NCBI GenBank assembly: GCA_905221605.1 | Contig: CAJNDS010000826.1 | Span: forward strand, 1 to 63,912 | Source of the DNA: Symbiodinium natans | Lineage: Eukaryota > Sar > Dinophyceae > Suessiales > Symbiodiniaceae | Reading direction: 5' to 3' | DNA: 63,912 nucleotides | In this document: piece by piece, positions 23,770 to 35,354 of the stretch | How the letters are laid out: each line of letters starts with the position of its first letter | Position numbering within the stretch: position 1 is the first letter of the stretch | The notes under the pieces: generated by a model | Seen by the model: only the letters and a program-made list of their open reading frames with translations | Databases searched by the model: none | Told to the model about the DNA's origin: nothing | Position numbers and translations under genes: made by a program

Positions 23770-25261
23770 TCGCGTGTGTGAGTCCCGGCCCTGTTACAAG
23801 CAATCAATATTGGCACGCGGCCATGTAGAGTACTGTCACCACTCCCCGACGCGCGCAATGGTACTAATTGTAGCATCGCATGTTTGGGTTCACATCTTGC
23901 AGCTACATCAGACGGCAAGGCCTGCCCACCCCCGACAATCTATGCAGGACACCTGATCCAGCCGTCAGCCCTCGAAAAAGGTCCCCATCCGTGATTCGGC
24001 AACTGGTCCAGATGTTGCAACGCTACATTATTCATCGTTGCACGAAGCTTTAAGATTGCTTCAGGCTAACAATTCTGCAACGCAGTTGTCACAGTGCCAT
24101 GGGCACTGTTCAAGATGTTGCAGCGCTGCAAGTGGGCACACGCCGACAGATGTCCTGGACGACTTTACCAGTACCATGTGAGACAATCGCGGACAGCATC
24201 AGTTGCGCCAAAACTGCTGCCTTTAAATGAACCCTGCCTGTAACGCCAAATAACCTCCTAGATGCGGGCGAGGTCCGCATATGCCAATATTCACATACAC
24301 AAAAGGTTAAGGCCTTATTATGCTGTGCGTTGTTACGTGCGTCGCCACTGGCCCAGAGAAAGAGCCTACAAAAACACGAGCTGTGGACCCTGCCTGGAAC
24401 ATGAAAGAAAGGGGAATGATCGGGCAAACATCTGAAGCTCTTCAGTACTTCGCCAGCAGCAGCTCTGGTGTGGTGCTACCCGGACTGCATTTTGCACTTG
24501 GGCAAGGCCCCTCATGTTAAAGAACAAAGCCAACATCCGCAGTGGACTGATCACTAGATGGGGAGTCGCGACTTTTTTGCCCTTGTAAGTTGCAAAGGAC
24601 CGTACAGAAACTATAGTCGGTCACTTGAGCTTGGAATCCAACGGCGGCAGGAGGCACGGCCGCGCGTCAGCAGGGCTTAGTTTAGCAAGCAACCACCTCA
24701 GGTCCACTAAAAAGCATGGCCACACAAGTTGTCCAAGATATCGGGCCCCTTCTGACTTCGGAAAGTAGCTTTGGGAAAGGAACTGGGGAACAGGGGCAGT
24801 TGTCTTGGCGCATGGCGTGCAAGGATTCAACGGCCCGGCCAAAACAACGGCCTCGGATATCAGCGGTGAGCATGACGAAGGACTACAGAAGTGTCTTGAG
24901 GACCGCCCAAACCTCTTACAGCGGCCCTCGTTGGCGCAGAGACTTCAATTCCTCACCGCGCACGTCAGCAACGGGGGTCATGGCGGGGAGGCTGTTCTAA
25001 ATTATGATTGATGGATCCATTTTTATTCCAAATACAACTCGGACAACAGCTTAGAACACCCCCATGGCTTCCAGGGTGCTTTTGGATGCGTCGTCCGCTG
25101 CGGCTCACCGAAACCTGGAAGTAAGACTGCTGCTGCCTGCAGTGTGGGGCAGCGCACATCATCAGGGTGCTCGCAACCGCAGGCAACTTTCCAGAAGACT
25201 TTGCTCAGCACCCCAAGCTCTAGCGGCCAACATTAGGAAACAAACCTGTCCTCTCAACGCG

Positions 25262-25845
25262 GCACTGAAACGCCTTGAGGCGGCACCTGCTTGGATTTAG
25301 TCCGCATCACCTCAGCATTGGCCTTGGGCGTTGGTTCCCAAGCCATGCGTTCTTGCTTACACTGGCAGGGTCCGTGCACAGAAGTTGCCTACAACAACGG
25401 GCTTTTTCGGTATGTCAGCATACTTCTCTGCGCCGAGTGCGCAATAGGCATGATGCTAACGTCCTAGTTCGAGGGCCTCTCTGTGCTTAACGGTTAGCTT
25501 TCTTGTTCAGTTTCGCACTGAAACGCCTTGAGGCGGCACCTGCTTGGATTTAGTCCGCATCACCTCAGCATTGGCCTTGGGCGTTGGTTCCCAAGCCATG
25601 CGTTCTTGCTTACACTGGCAGGGTCCGCGCACAGAAGCATACTTCTCTGCCTGCGCAATAGGCAATGCAACGGACTTTTGCTTAACGATAGTTTCGTCAG
25701 GCATACCGCATCACCTTTCCTTGCGTTGGTTCCGATGTGCGCAGAAGGTTGCACAACAACGGACTTTTTTGATGCTAAGTGCGTCCTAGTTCGAGGGCCT
25801 CTCTGTGCTTACCGGTTAGCTTTCTTGTTCAGTTTCGGCGCCGCC
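25262..25845. repeat. 253-bp spaced direct duplication with a nested insertion
   Basis: The segment beginning GCACTGAAACGCCTTGAGGC occurs at 25262 and 25515 (offset 253) and is nearly identical for about 120 bp. Both copies continue through TACTTCTCTGC, AATAGGCA and GTCCTAGTTCGAGGGCCTCT to GTTAGCTTTCTTGTTCAG. The second copy contains roughly 100 extra bases (about 25672-25770), which themselves echo part of the unit (CAACAACGG(G/A)CTTTTT). The CGCCTTGAGGCG palindrome is included in both. Confidence 0.85.
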
Positions 25846-25859
25846 TTCAGAAATTTGCG

Positions 25860-28800
25860 TGGCTGAGCATTATAAGCTCTCTCGTTTCGGGAACATAAAT
25901 AGGCTTGAAGGCTCGAGCTTACTCACAAGGCATCGGTGCCGTCTACTGCACCATCACCAGTGCGAGAGCAGTCTAAGCCTTCTTTTTGGGAGATATCGGG
26001 GGCAACGAGCTGCTTCAACGCCAGCATTGCCGCCAGGATCTCCTGGGTCACCAAGTTGGCCACCTCAGGCGCGGTGTGGCGTGGCAGTGCCAGAAAAGAA
26101 CCGAGCAACAGCCTTTCTGCTTATCCCCGTAAGTTCCTGCTGAATCCGGAAGTAGAGATTGGTAAGCCCGACAAATGGAGATCCAAACTTCATGTTTTGC
26201 AAGGTCCTGGGGAACATGAAGCAGGCTTCCCACTGGAGTGGCTTGCTCAGCATGGCTTTTTCGCGCACCAGACCTCCAAAGCACTCACGGGCAGAAGCTT
26301 TTCACCGCTTCTTTGCCCTGTTTATGCAGTGCGACGATGTGAGACCAGATTGAGATGCTTGTGGCAAGGGTTAAATTTCCCGCTTTTGTTGACTTGCTTT
26401 CATGGGATTTACTATATTATGACTATATTTATAGGGACCCTAGGGAAGCTTCGGGAGTCCCTCCCTCAAGGACCCTGATATGTATCACCAGCCGCCGAAG
26501 GCAACTGAGCTTCGAGCAGCGATTTTGCGATGGCGGGGCGATCCCATGGCTCTCCTGGTGCGAGCGAAGCATTTCGTTCTGTTGCTGCAAAGCAGGAACG
26601 AGCAAGAGTAATCATACAGGGGCAGACAGCCAAACGAAACATCTGAAAGAATATGTCGGTTTCACAGAAATGTCCGGTCAGCCCGAGCTGAAAGAAGCTC
26701 GTCCTGAAACGAGAAGCCATCTGCATTCTTGGTCCTGAAGCACCGCAGAAACAAACCCTTTTTGAGCACCTCACGCTCGGCGGTAGGATGCAAATTGATA
26801 CAACAGGCATGCGAATCTGTCGGCTTAGTGCCTAAATAGCGTCCAATTTCAGAGAATACGTCTTACGGTGTGGGTGAGGCAGGGTCTCGGAAACTAAAGC
26901 GCAAAACTGCGATTAACACTATTCTGGGAGACTTTGCCAGCAAAAAGCCTCCAAAAACTGTCTGCTGGTATTTGGACAACTTGTTCCATCATGTCAACCG
27001 ATTCACAGACCAGCAGCCGCTGGAATAGTCATGCGCTCATGGCCTCTCATGTTGCTTCACTGAGCTAACTGGATGTTCATGATTTCTGCCAAAACAGCAT
27101 ACTTTTCTTGCAGTTATGACTTATTCGATGTTGTCCTTTCGTCCTTTTCCTAGAATCATAAAGGGATGCCCCGGAACATCTCGGAAATCTCGCCTTAACA
27201 ATGAGATTCACATGAAATTTGACACACTGGGCCTTGATATATTGAAGTTCGTTGCTGGGAAAACACAAAACGTCTCAGACGATTCAGTAAAAAAATGCAT
27301 CTTGAATTCAATAGGGATCCTTGAGTGCCTTCTTTTGTATCTGAACCCAATAAACTGTAGCACGGCCTGCGAGTAATTCCATGCTACAAGGGAGCTAAAG
27401 GATACCTACTGGGAGACGAATGCATCCTGCGGTCTCATGCATCTTGTTGAATACTGGGCTTTTTGAACATTTCCGTTTCAGTTTCAAGCTGTCATGGCGA
27501 GTGCCTGGAAATTCTTTTCTCGCAATTGTGCAGCACAGCCTCTTGTTTGAATCAGCATTAGGATGTTCAAATTTGCGAGGCACGTAACTCTGCTCAACAA
27601 ACTGACATCCTGCAAGCAAATCCAATTCTCGAAACTCTTTCCACCGCCACTAGTCTGCCAGCATATCCACCAGCTCCTGGCAAGAGGACACCAAGGTGCT
27701 TGTTTTGCGAGCAAGCTTTGCTGAACTCAGCATCTCATGCCATGCAACTTGATGAACGAGTTGACGTCAGGCCTCGTCGGCCCCGTTGTTCGGTCCTGTT
27801 AAAGGCGCCGGCGGTATGTCCGGCACCTCCACACATCAAGGCGGTCACCAGTGGAAGGTGGTGCAACTCAAAACTGGCTGCACTGGCTCGGAAGATCAAG
27901 ACTGAAACCCTACTGCTGCTAGTCCGACACGCATGAATTGCACCTGCTCCCCGCTCATTTTGGTGAGGTTTGCCTCAAGGCACTGACATCGGCCGTAAGT
28001 GTCGTGTTGCAGTCATCTGTAAGAATCCAGGCGTCAATAGCTCCACGTCCCGCGCTACCTCATGCCGCACGTTTGGCCTCACTTGTGTTGTCCTCCTCGG
28101 CCTCGCCAAGATCCTGTGAGCTTCAATCTGTGGCGGGAGTGGCTTCATGTTGGATTTTGTGGAACTTTCAGGCTCTACAGCCAGCGCCTCATCTTCAGAG
28201 CTCTCTGAAGTATCCTGACCCAATGAATTTCTGACACAATCCAGGCATATATCCTGAACACGATCGCTTACTAGGGCTACTAGCTACTCTGCCGCACCTC
28301 GCCCTTCAGCTGCCGCAATTTTGCCTCGCTTCTGTTCACGTCTGACAAACAAGTGAAGCAGTGCAGGATCTCGTTGTCCACGCCTTGAGTTCTTTGATTT
28401 TCTTGGCATTCAACTCCTTCCTCTCTTGCAGCGCCTCGCAGGTATTGGCTCAAGATGCTACAACACGGTCAATACAAAACATCAAACATCGGCAAGCAGA
28501 ACAGGAAAATCGGAAGCCACGAAACGGCTGCATGGGCAACCTGGAAACGGCCGGGAACGGCAGAGTCGGACTTGGATGCACTGGTAGCACGGGCGAAACT
28601 ACCCTTTTCCTGCATAGATGCTCTGGTGGCCTGCATGCAAACATTTGTGCCAGCTTGGATGCTCAAATGGCCACGGCTTCTGATCCGCGGTTGTTTCCGA
28701 CTCGCCGACGGTCTGATTTGATTCGCAGCCTCGTTTCTGATTATTCTTATGGTTTTGCTACCTTCGTCCTGCCCTGGTGGCGATTTATGGCAATGCCGAC

Positions 28801-31450
28801 CTGCGCAGCCTCAGAGCTGAGCGACGTTGTCAACAACAGCATCAGTCTTGCAATGCTCAAAGGAGGACACCCATGACACGCCCTTTGGCCTCACTCGTGA
28901 CCGCGCTGAGCCCGACGCCACGAAAACCAAGCCTGCCAAAAGTTTATTCGAATCCCAACCTGCATGACTTCACCGCTGCTGTCAGGACTGGCCGCACACG
29001 TTTCTTGCTGCAAGTCAATCGACCTTGAAGCTCTCTAAACGCACATGCGCCCATACGGGTTATGAGGACACTTGGACAGTGTCCTCTTGACCCTTCAGTG
29101 GCAACAGGAGTACTGGCCATGTCGAATTGTGCAAACACCCTTTGGATGCCGACAGCAATTCTGTGCGCCAAACTTGTAGACCTCAACGCGGGATTTCTGA
29201 CATCGCTACCTTTTGCGAAGCCTTTCGCCATTGATTTGCAGCATCCCTGCCTGCGCGCCGTTTTCCAAGCAACATCCATGCGCGGCAGAATCGTAGAGGA
29301 CTTTGCCGCCGCAGCAACTGTATGATGCCTCCAGTCATGGCCGCGGTTGCAGATCAATCAAGATGGTGTTGGTTTTGATACTTCGGCAATCGGTCTTCAA
29401 CTGGCGTCTGGCCTTGGAGTAGACGCGCCCCTGACAGCAGCCCTCGCTTTGCGCTTTGAACACAACGCCGCCGCAGCAGCCCTTGCGTTCGAATGCAGAC
29501 AGGGAAAATCACACCCACTCAGCGATTCCGGCCTCCACGACACGGTCGATCACCCGACCAGCACAGCATGCTTTCCTTGGCGGCTGACTACTCCAAAGCG
29601 GCTAGACGCTGAAGCATGCTTAAGCTGTGCTTGCCCTGCTGAGTTGCACTGATGCATCGTAGATTTCTGCTCCACAACGTTGCCTTGCAGGGCCGAAGGA
29701 AACAGAGGCATACAAGTTAGATCCGAGCCGCCTCTGAAGCCAATCTAGCTGGCCAACTAGCTCCGCGTTTTTCAAGACTTCAAGCATTTCCTAAGCTCCG
29801 CCACTTCACCCGACTCTCCGATTCTGCTCGTGGCTTCTTCCGGCACTAGACCGCAAGCCATCCCAGATCCCCGATTCTCCTTGCCATCTCCTTGCCATCT
29901 CCTTGCCCCTCCGGCCCCACGCTGATCGTTTTGTCCCAGCACGCGTCGGCAGGTTTTTGACCGTCGTGCTTGTCTTTGAGTTCTGTCGGACTTACAGGGT
30001 TTCCACTGGCCAGCAATTCTCTGGCTTTCGCAGGTGCAGGCGCCACACTTTTCCGAACTCCTCTACAGTTCTTAAACCTGGCTGATCTGTATGGCTTGTC
30101 TTGATTGCCCCCATCTAACTCTGAGCTTCGGTCCGGCGTCTTTTTGAAGAGCTTGTTCCGTTTGCAGGAGCTTGGGGGTTCAGTGTGCTCGAACGTACTA
30201 CGTTTGTCGTGATGGGGCCTTTGTCTCGGGGTGCTATTGAACATTAATGTCCGGGCGTCTGCAAAACGTGCTGCATCAGCTTAGTCGGAGACCGCAAGTC
30301 TATAATTGTATGAATTGTATGTATCTACAACCGGGTCATGGCCAAATTCACTGGGTATGCCCAAAAGCCTACTCCACGTGTTGGCACTGTTGCCAAGGTA
30401 GCGCTTTGACTAAGCACATCCTTCCACTTTCTGAAAGTCGCCGTGGGGCGGAATCGCGGAGTAGAAAAATTCTGGAACTGTAGCCATGCTAGGAGAAGCT
30501 CTACTCCACACTTGGTCCAAAAGGGCCCCGCAGCATTTTGCTATGACAGTGGTAAGTCGACCTTACAGAACATATTGGATCCCTGAAAGTGATGAAAATG
30601 GATATGCAATGATACGAGGGAAACTGACCGCTAGGCCCGCAGTTTTCGTAGGTTGCGGACTTGCTTGTGGAGGCCGGGATAACTTTGAGACTTCGCAGTG
30701 CTATCGGGCCACATCTGCTTGTATTGGGTTTAGGGACGATTTGTGCACGCACCTCCGGCATTCACCGCCATCTCGGTCGAAAATCTTGCAGGTCTCGCCA
30801 TTGAATGCGGCAGCCTCGGCACTGAGATGCACGCAGGGGAACATGAAGACAGGGTCAGGGAAGTCCCGCCTTCTTGTTGCAGGCCTCCAAAGCTTTTGCC
30901 TCGGCCTGCTCGAGGCTGCTCCTAGCTTTGGAGCAGCGCAGCTGACATCGGCGCGCAAGACATCACAACACAATCCTTGTCAACATAGCACGACACATCA
31001 GCCGAGCTGCTGCTGCACAGAGAGCCACCCGACTTTGCAGGAATCCGTCATTGCCCAGGCCATGTGATGTCCTCACGGGGGGCTGCTGGCGACAGCCGCG
31101 AGTCCGACAAAAAGAATTTCCGAGCCTGCAGCGCAGTACCGGCGCCAGTAACTGCCTAGGGTGTCTTGTCTGCAGCACTGCAGCCTCTCTCTGCATCTCT
31201 CTGCTGTGGGGCGAATTCAACGAGTTCAACACAATTTGCATGCTGGGTCACTGTAGGATTCCGGAGGCCAGTCAGCTGCGCAGCTGAACTGTGAGTTTTG
31301 GTCGCCTGGAGCCGGAGCTACAGCGCAGTTCCTTGGAAAAACGGGTTGTTTAGTTTGAGTTTGCACACCGCAACTCGCAACTCGGCCGGAAGGCGTTCAG
31401 ATCGTTTGTGAGAAATTGGATTGGGTTGAACGAACGATTCCGCGAACGCG
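25860..31450. other. Stretch without an assignable gene
   Basis: Frames of up to 193 codons occur on both strands with no supporting motif. Segments that read protein-like are RPYRTYWIPESDENGYAMIR (+, about 30560-30620) and FPDPVFMFPCVHLSAEAAAF followed by CKIFDRDGGECRRC (-, about 30870-30740). No splice-consistent chain could be built, so neither is called a gene. Confidence 0.4.
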
Positions 31451-31481
31451 AAGAAACTAAGATGGGTCGGACCAGCAGAAA

Positions 31482-31778
31482 CTAGTTGCATGTCATCCCA
31501 GCTTGTAGAATCGCTTTCGTCTCGCGTTGTCTCGTATGTTCGGGCACACGTCTTCCCGCCCTTTGTACAAGGGCCAAAGGCTCAAGGCTGAACATTTGTG
31601 CCAGGCTCAAACCTGATACCAGTACGTTCATAAATCTCGCTGAGTTGAGGCCATTGTTGTCATGTTGGTGAGCAACACGAAGGTCGAAATTAGGACCCTT
31701 CGGTATGTCATCGCGTTCTGCAATCTGGCAGGACACTTTGTCGGCCACGTGCAAAGCTCGGGTCGCTTCGAGCTGCAC
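31482..31778 (-). CDS. Possible exon, unknown protein
   Basis: An open minus-strand frame with balanced, protein-like composition includes ARFMNVLVSGLSLAQMFSLE and AGRRVPEHTRQRETKAILQA. The opposite strand is also open over part of the stretch, reading EIRTLRYVIAFCNLAGHFVG near 31690-31750, so strand assignment is not secure. I favour minus because all motif-supported exons elsewhere in the window are minus. No family recognised. Confidence 0.22.
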   Translation of the reverse strand: MQLEATRALHVADKVSCQIAERDDIPKGPNFDLRVAHQHDNNGLNSARFMNVLVSGLSLAQMFSLEPLALVQRAGRRVPEHTRQRETKAILQAGMTCN

Positions 31779-32200
31779 CAGCAGAAGCTCTGTGTGCTCC
31801 GGCGTATTTCAATATATCTGGAGACAAACTCAAAAAGCCGAAGACATCTAAGCCCTAAGAGCACACATCGCCAGCTAAGACAAGTGTGCACTGGACCTTG
31901 CCTTGCTTCCTGCCAAGCGTCTCTTCTCCATACGTGAAAACATGCTCGTTGTTGCAGCAGCCTGCCGAGGCTGACTCTCCGCATCTCTCAAGTGGCATTC
32001 TCGCAGCGCCACCCAAACGGGGCTTAGAGAAAACCGCCCCAGTCACATCTGCATGCCCCGCCTTGCTTGGCAAAAGCATAGACGGTGCGATTCCCGCAGC
32101 AGCCCTCGGACTGCAGCGAGTAAAGGGCGCCTTGGCAATCTGCAAACCATCCGTGGCCAACTGCAAGCCTTTCGGAACACGCTATGAGCCCTGTCTTCCA

Positions 32201-32254
32201 GCATCGGCCTCCACAGCAGTTTTGCTGCGACTTGTCGTAGCTGATGCCGTCGCA
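32201..32254 (-). other. Cys-rich CDGxxYDxxxQxCCGG motif in an open frame
   Basis: Inside a 209-codon minus-strand frame (32653-32024), the segment LCDGISYDKSQQNCCGGRC resembles the galaxin-type repeat pattern (C-x-G-x-x-Y-[DN]-x(4-5)-CC-x-G). Only one unit is visible and neighbouring residues do not repeat it, so the resemblance may be coincidental. Confidence 0.2.
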
Positions 32255-32548
32255 GAGGGCAAAGCTTGGCGGCCCGGTGGCGACTTCGATCAAGGCCTCC
32301 TGCTTAGCACTTCGAGGATGCTCTCTGCGCTTTGCATGCCCAGAGATCAAGACGCTCCTCCAGTGCAGCTGCAGAATCATCTTCGCTGGCTGCGTGTATC
32401 CTCGCAGGAAATGCCACAGATCAGTGAGACACAGTGAGACTTTGAGTTGGACAATGCGGCTCCATCGCGAATTCTGCCGAGGTGCTGCGTACTTCGATGC
32501 TGTAGCATCGACAGCCCACAGCCGTCCTAAGGATGCGGACAGGCTCGC

Positions 32549-32575
32549 GTGCTCAGAGCGCTCAGAGCGCTCAGA
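32549..32575. repeat. Triplicated GCTCAGAGC
   Basis: Short direct repeat of the nonamer GCTCAGAGC, giving SERSERSE-type translations on the minus strand. It is low-complexity sequence. Confidence 0.8.
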
Positions 32576-33144
32576 CATGCAGATGCTCGGAGCATCTCGG
32601 AGCATGGCGCAGGGGATCTCAGGGACCTGCCTGCAATCCCGGCCGACACTCATCGACCAGCATGTCCGTCTCTATGGCCCTGCCATCAACTGATCTTTCA
32701 AAGGCCCTTCATGCGGCAGAGACAGTCTGGTGCTGATCTTGCCTGCCAAGAACCATCAAGAGAAAAGCCCTCGCCATGTTTCTGCAAAGGCCGTCTCTGA
32801 TTGCCCAGTAAAGCCGAGCCTACTATCGTGAGCGTTTTGCTGTGGACAGATATTGAGCTCTTCGTAACGCTTTGAACAGGCCAAAGGCTGCGAACAGCTT
32901 TGTGGAGTGCATCTGGCTCTTTCAGGTGGCAGAGGTGCAGGCCGGCAGGTTCATCTGTCACTTGAGAATGGGCTCACTGGGGCTCTCGGCAAGGATGAAA
33001 TGAAGAATCCAACTCCTCACAAGCACAAAGGCGGCATGACTCCCAGCCCCAAACTCGAAGGACAGCCGAGATTGCGGACACTCTCTGCTCTTGCTGCAGA
33101 TTAAGATTCGTCGGCGGACATCTGCTGGGAGCGAGCTGAGAATC

Positions 33145-33220
33145 CTTGAAAGCACAAAAACTTTTCCGTATTCTCAGAAGCTTGATGCTTCAACGCCAGC
33201 AACTCGTAGCCAGCACACTC
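33145..33220 (-). CDS. Candidate 76-nt exon, helix-forming
   Basis: Bounded by TTTCGCAG| acceptor and CAAG|GA donor on the minus strand, it encodes ECAGYELLALKHQASENTEK followed by FLCFQ. It lies downstream of the coiled-coil exons at 33.9-34.4 kb on the same strand and may belong to the same gene. The donor would be a noncanonical GA. Other nearby frames are less protein-like. Confidence 0.33.
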
Positions 33221-33868
33221 CTGCGAAAATCGGATGCCAGGCGGGCCTCCAACGGTGCGCAATGGCTGGAGACATGAGCAAGCACAGCATCTAGCATAGC
33301 AGTAGCACAGCAGACAGCAGATCAGATAGCACAGCATGCGCCTCTACGCTCGCCGCCTTTGGCAGCTCAGCCTCGGCTGCTTTGATCCATTGGTGCAACA
33401 TTTCAGAGTTCAACAATCATCACGCAGCGTCACCAATCGACTCAGGCAAGCGCCACCGCTTTTCCAAGCAAGGCTCTTCGATATCGCGATTCCTACGAAG
33501 ACAAGAGGAAGCCAGCAGGAGCACAGGAGCACTGATGGCAATCCCCAGGCTGCCTCCAGCCTGTACCAAAACATACAAAACAATGAGAACAAAACCGGCT
33601 TTTGTCATTGGTCCTTGTAGACCGCGAACATCGGAAACCACGCCTTTGGGCAGCTCGCTCTACGCCGAGATCATAATCTCAGTCGCTGGGGTATCCTGGG
33701 GTGTCCACGTGCTGCTTTGACAGCTGCTCTTCCAGGTGCACCTTTAGTGCCCGATTCTCACCTGCCAGATGCTGTCAAGGGAAAACAAACCTCTCAGCGA
33801 GTCACACCCTGCGTCACCGCTCTGGATTGCACTCTTGCTTGCATGGCTTTCGACGTAAAGGAGTGTCG

Positions 33869-33941
33869 TCATGAGTCTCTGAGCAAAGAGCTGCGCGTGC
33901 TAGTCAATTGTTGGACTAGCTCATTCTGACGCTGGTCGAAC
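33869..33941 (-). CDS. Candidate coiled-coil exon
   Basis: After a GTCAG| acceptor the frame reads FDQRQNELVQQLTSTRSSLL then RDS-stop, or splices before the stop. The heptad-like pattern and high Gln/Leu content match the two exons at 34.15-34.40 kb, and the strand is the same. The connecting exon (possibly TTGGAGAAGCTTCGCCAG..., about 34049-34015, reading LEKLRQTLTTK) is uncertain. Confidence 0.35.
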
Positions 33942-34151
33942 CTGACTTGACTGCTTGTCGCTGCCAGGGCAGAGAACACGCTGCATACGCTTGCCCCGTG
34001 AATGCTGAGAGGCTAGCTTTGTGGTCAACGTCTGGCGAAGCTTCTCCAACTGGGCGGGGTGTTTTACCTTTCCAGGTGCCACTATCCTGCAATGCTTCGA
34101 CATGTCTCGACGGCCCTGGGATGCCCTGGGATGCCCTGGGATGCCCCGGGC

Positions 34152-34193
34152 CTTGAGCTCGGCCGCCTCTTCACGCACCCGCTGCAGCTCTGC
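34152..34193 (-). CDS. Coiled-coil exon b (42 nt)
   Basis: Encodes AELQRVREEAAELK. Acceptor ACCGCAG|GCAGAG and donor CTCAAG|GC are both clear in context. It joins in phase 0 to the 57-nt exon at 34343-34399 through a 149-nt GC-AG intron. The joined peptide is a continuous amphipathic helix with Leu/Ala at core heptad positions. The protein is not recognised beyond being a coiled-coil segment, and the rest of the gene could not be assembled. Confidence 0.5.
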
Positions 34194-34342
34194 CTGCGGT
34201 GATCCACACAAGGCAGCGATATTCAGAAGCACTGCCACGCCGATCCAGCCTCGGCTTTTGCGGTTTTGTCCTGTCCAAGTTCAGCTTATCATGGCACGTC
34301 GATGCTACAAGGCTGCCACTCTCAAGCGGGATTCAAGAAGGC

Positions 34343-34399
34343 CTTCTGTCGCCGCAGCGCCTCACGAGACTCTCCAAGCGCTTGCTCGAAGAGCTCGAC
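34343..34399 (-). CDS. Coiled-coil exon a (57 nt)
   Basis: Encodes VELFEQALGESREALRRQK between a CCTGCAG| acceptor and an AGAAG|GC donor. It is a multiple of three in length and phase 0 at both ends, so it can be added or skipped without changing frame. It continues as AELQRVREEAAELK in the next exon. The long frames on the opposite strand here are shadows. Confidence 0.5.
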
Positions 34400-34977
34400 C
34401 TGCAGGGCTCTCAAAGCGAAACGTCGGAAGATCGGCCAGGCGGCCAGGAAGGCAGGGCACGTAAGTGCGCCAGATCTTCTCCAGGACCACTCCCCTCTCC
34501 AGGCAATGCTGTGAGACCTTGCATGAGCAGGGACAGCGGGAGGCATTGCGAATCTGCGAAGCACGCGTGACAACATCTTGTGGCAAAAGGTCCAAGTGTA
34601 AGACTACGTAGTACTACGCTGTGCCTCACAACATGGATCTGCCTCCCTAGAACAAACAGCCCCCTACTGGAACAGGCAGAACAAGCCGTGGTAAGTTTAG
34701 CTGAGAACGGTAAGTACCTGCTCCTTCGGATTTCGGATTGGGCACGGCCTGGCGGACCACCTCGTTGAGACCAATGGACAGAACGGGGACCAACTCCTGC
34801 ACCTGGAACTTTGCTCCGGTGAGCTCTCTAGACTTCTAAGCGACTTTTCCATCTCAGGAGGCTGCCATCTTCGTTAAGTCCTCTTCGCAAAGCTCCTGCG
34901 CGCATGTCAGTATCAGTGCTGCAAAGGCTGAATTCAATTTTGCGGGTGCTCTCTCGCCCATCGGTCTCCTACTGCAC

Positions 34978-35354
34978 TCACTGTCTGTCAAGTCTGTCAA
35001 AGCCATGCTCACTCTCCAAGTCCACTAATGACGGGGTTCGGCCGGCTTGCACTGTCAAGCATTTGGGCGCTGATGCCTTCGAATCTGCATGCTTGCTCCG
35101 CTTCGCGTAGGTTTGGAAGGATGCAGAGACCTCAGCTGAGATCAGCGTGTCTTCGACGAGTTCATGGAAAGTTGGTGTGGACAAACAGATTGCGACAAGA
35201 TGCTCTCAAACCTCTCAAACTGGGTGCTCAGCCCATCGTGCCAAGACTTGTGCATCGGCGCGGCTTGTGGGCTTGTTAGCCTCACAGACAGATAGTTCCC
35301 TTGAAGTCTGTGGCCAGCGGCACATGATTCAAAATAAAGGCACCCTGTGTGCAA
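34978..35354 (-). CDS. Candidate exons upstream of the coiled coil
   Basis: Two overlapping minus-strand frames contain helical stretches: SWHDGLSTQFERFESILSQS (about 35250-35190), with a possible GT donor straight after, and FHELVEDTLISAEVSASFQT followed by YAKRSKHADSKAS (about 35170-35070). They have the Glu/Ser/Leu-rich look of the coiled-coil exons at 34.15-34.40 kb and may be part of the same gene. Exact ends are not determined. Confidence 0.3.

Larger units (their letters stand above)
22140..25260. other. Stretch without an assignable gene
   Basis: Overlapping frames occur on both strands, the longest being 229 codons (+, 22999-23688) and 206 codons (-, 22406-23026), with no recognisable motif. 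Contains the palindrome at 22608, the hairpins at 23615-23769 and an isolated AT-rich patch near 24300. A Lys/Gln-rich stretch on the plus strand near 23080-23200 reads protein-like but could not be linked to flanking exons. Confidence 0.45.

Noticed and set aside
28690-28720. Translation FPTRRRSDL resembles the sequencing-adapter artefact FPTRRSSDL
   Set aside because: The underlying DNA (TTTCCGACTCGCCGACGG) differs at many positions from the adapter, so the likeness is only at the amino-acid level.
32533-32653. SERSERSE peptide as a phosphorylation-repeat domain
   Set aside because: It comes from a 9-nt direct repeat of only three units.
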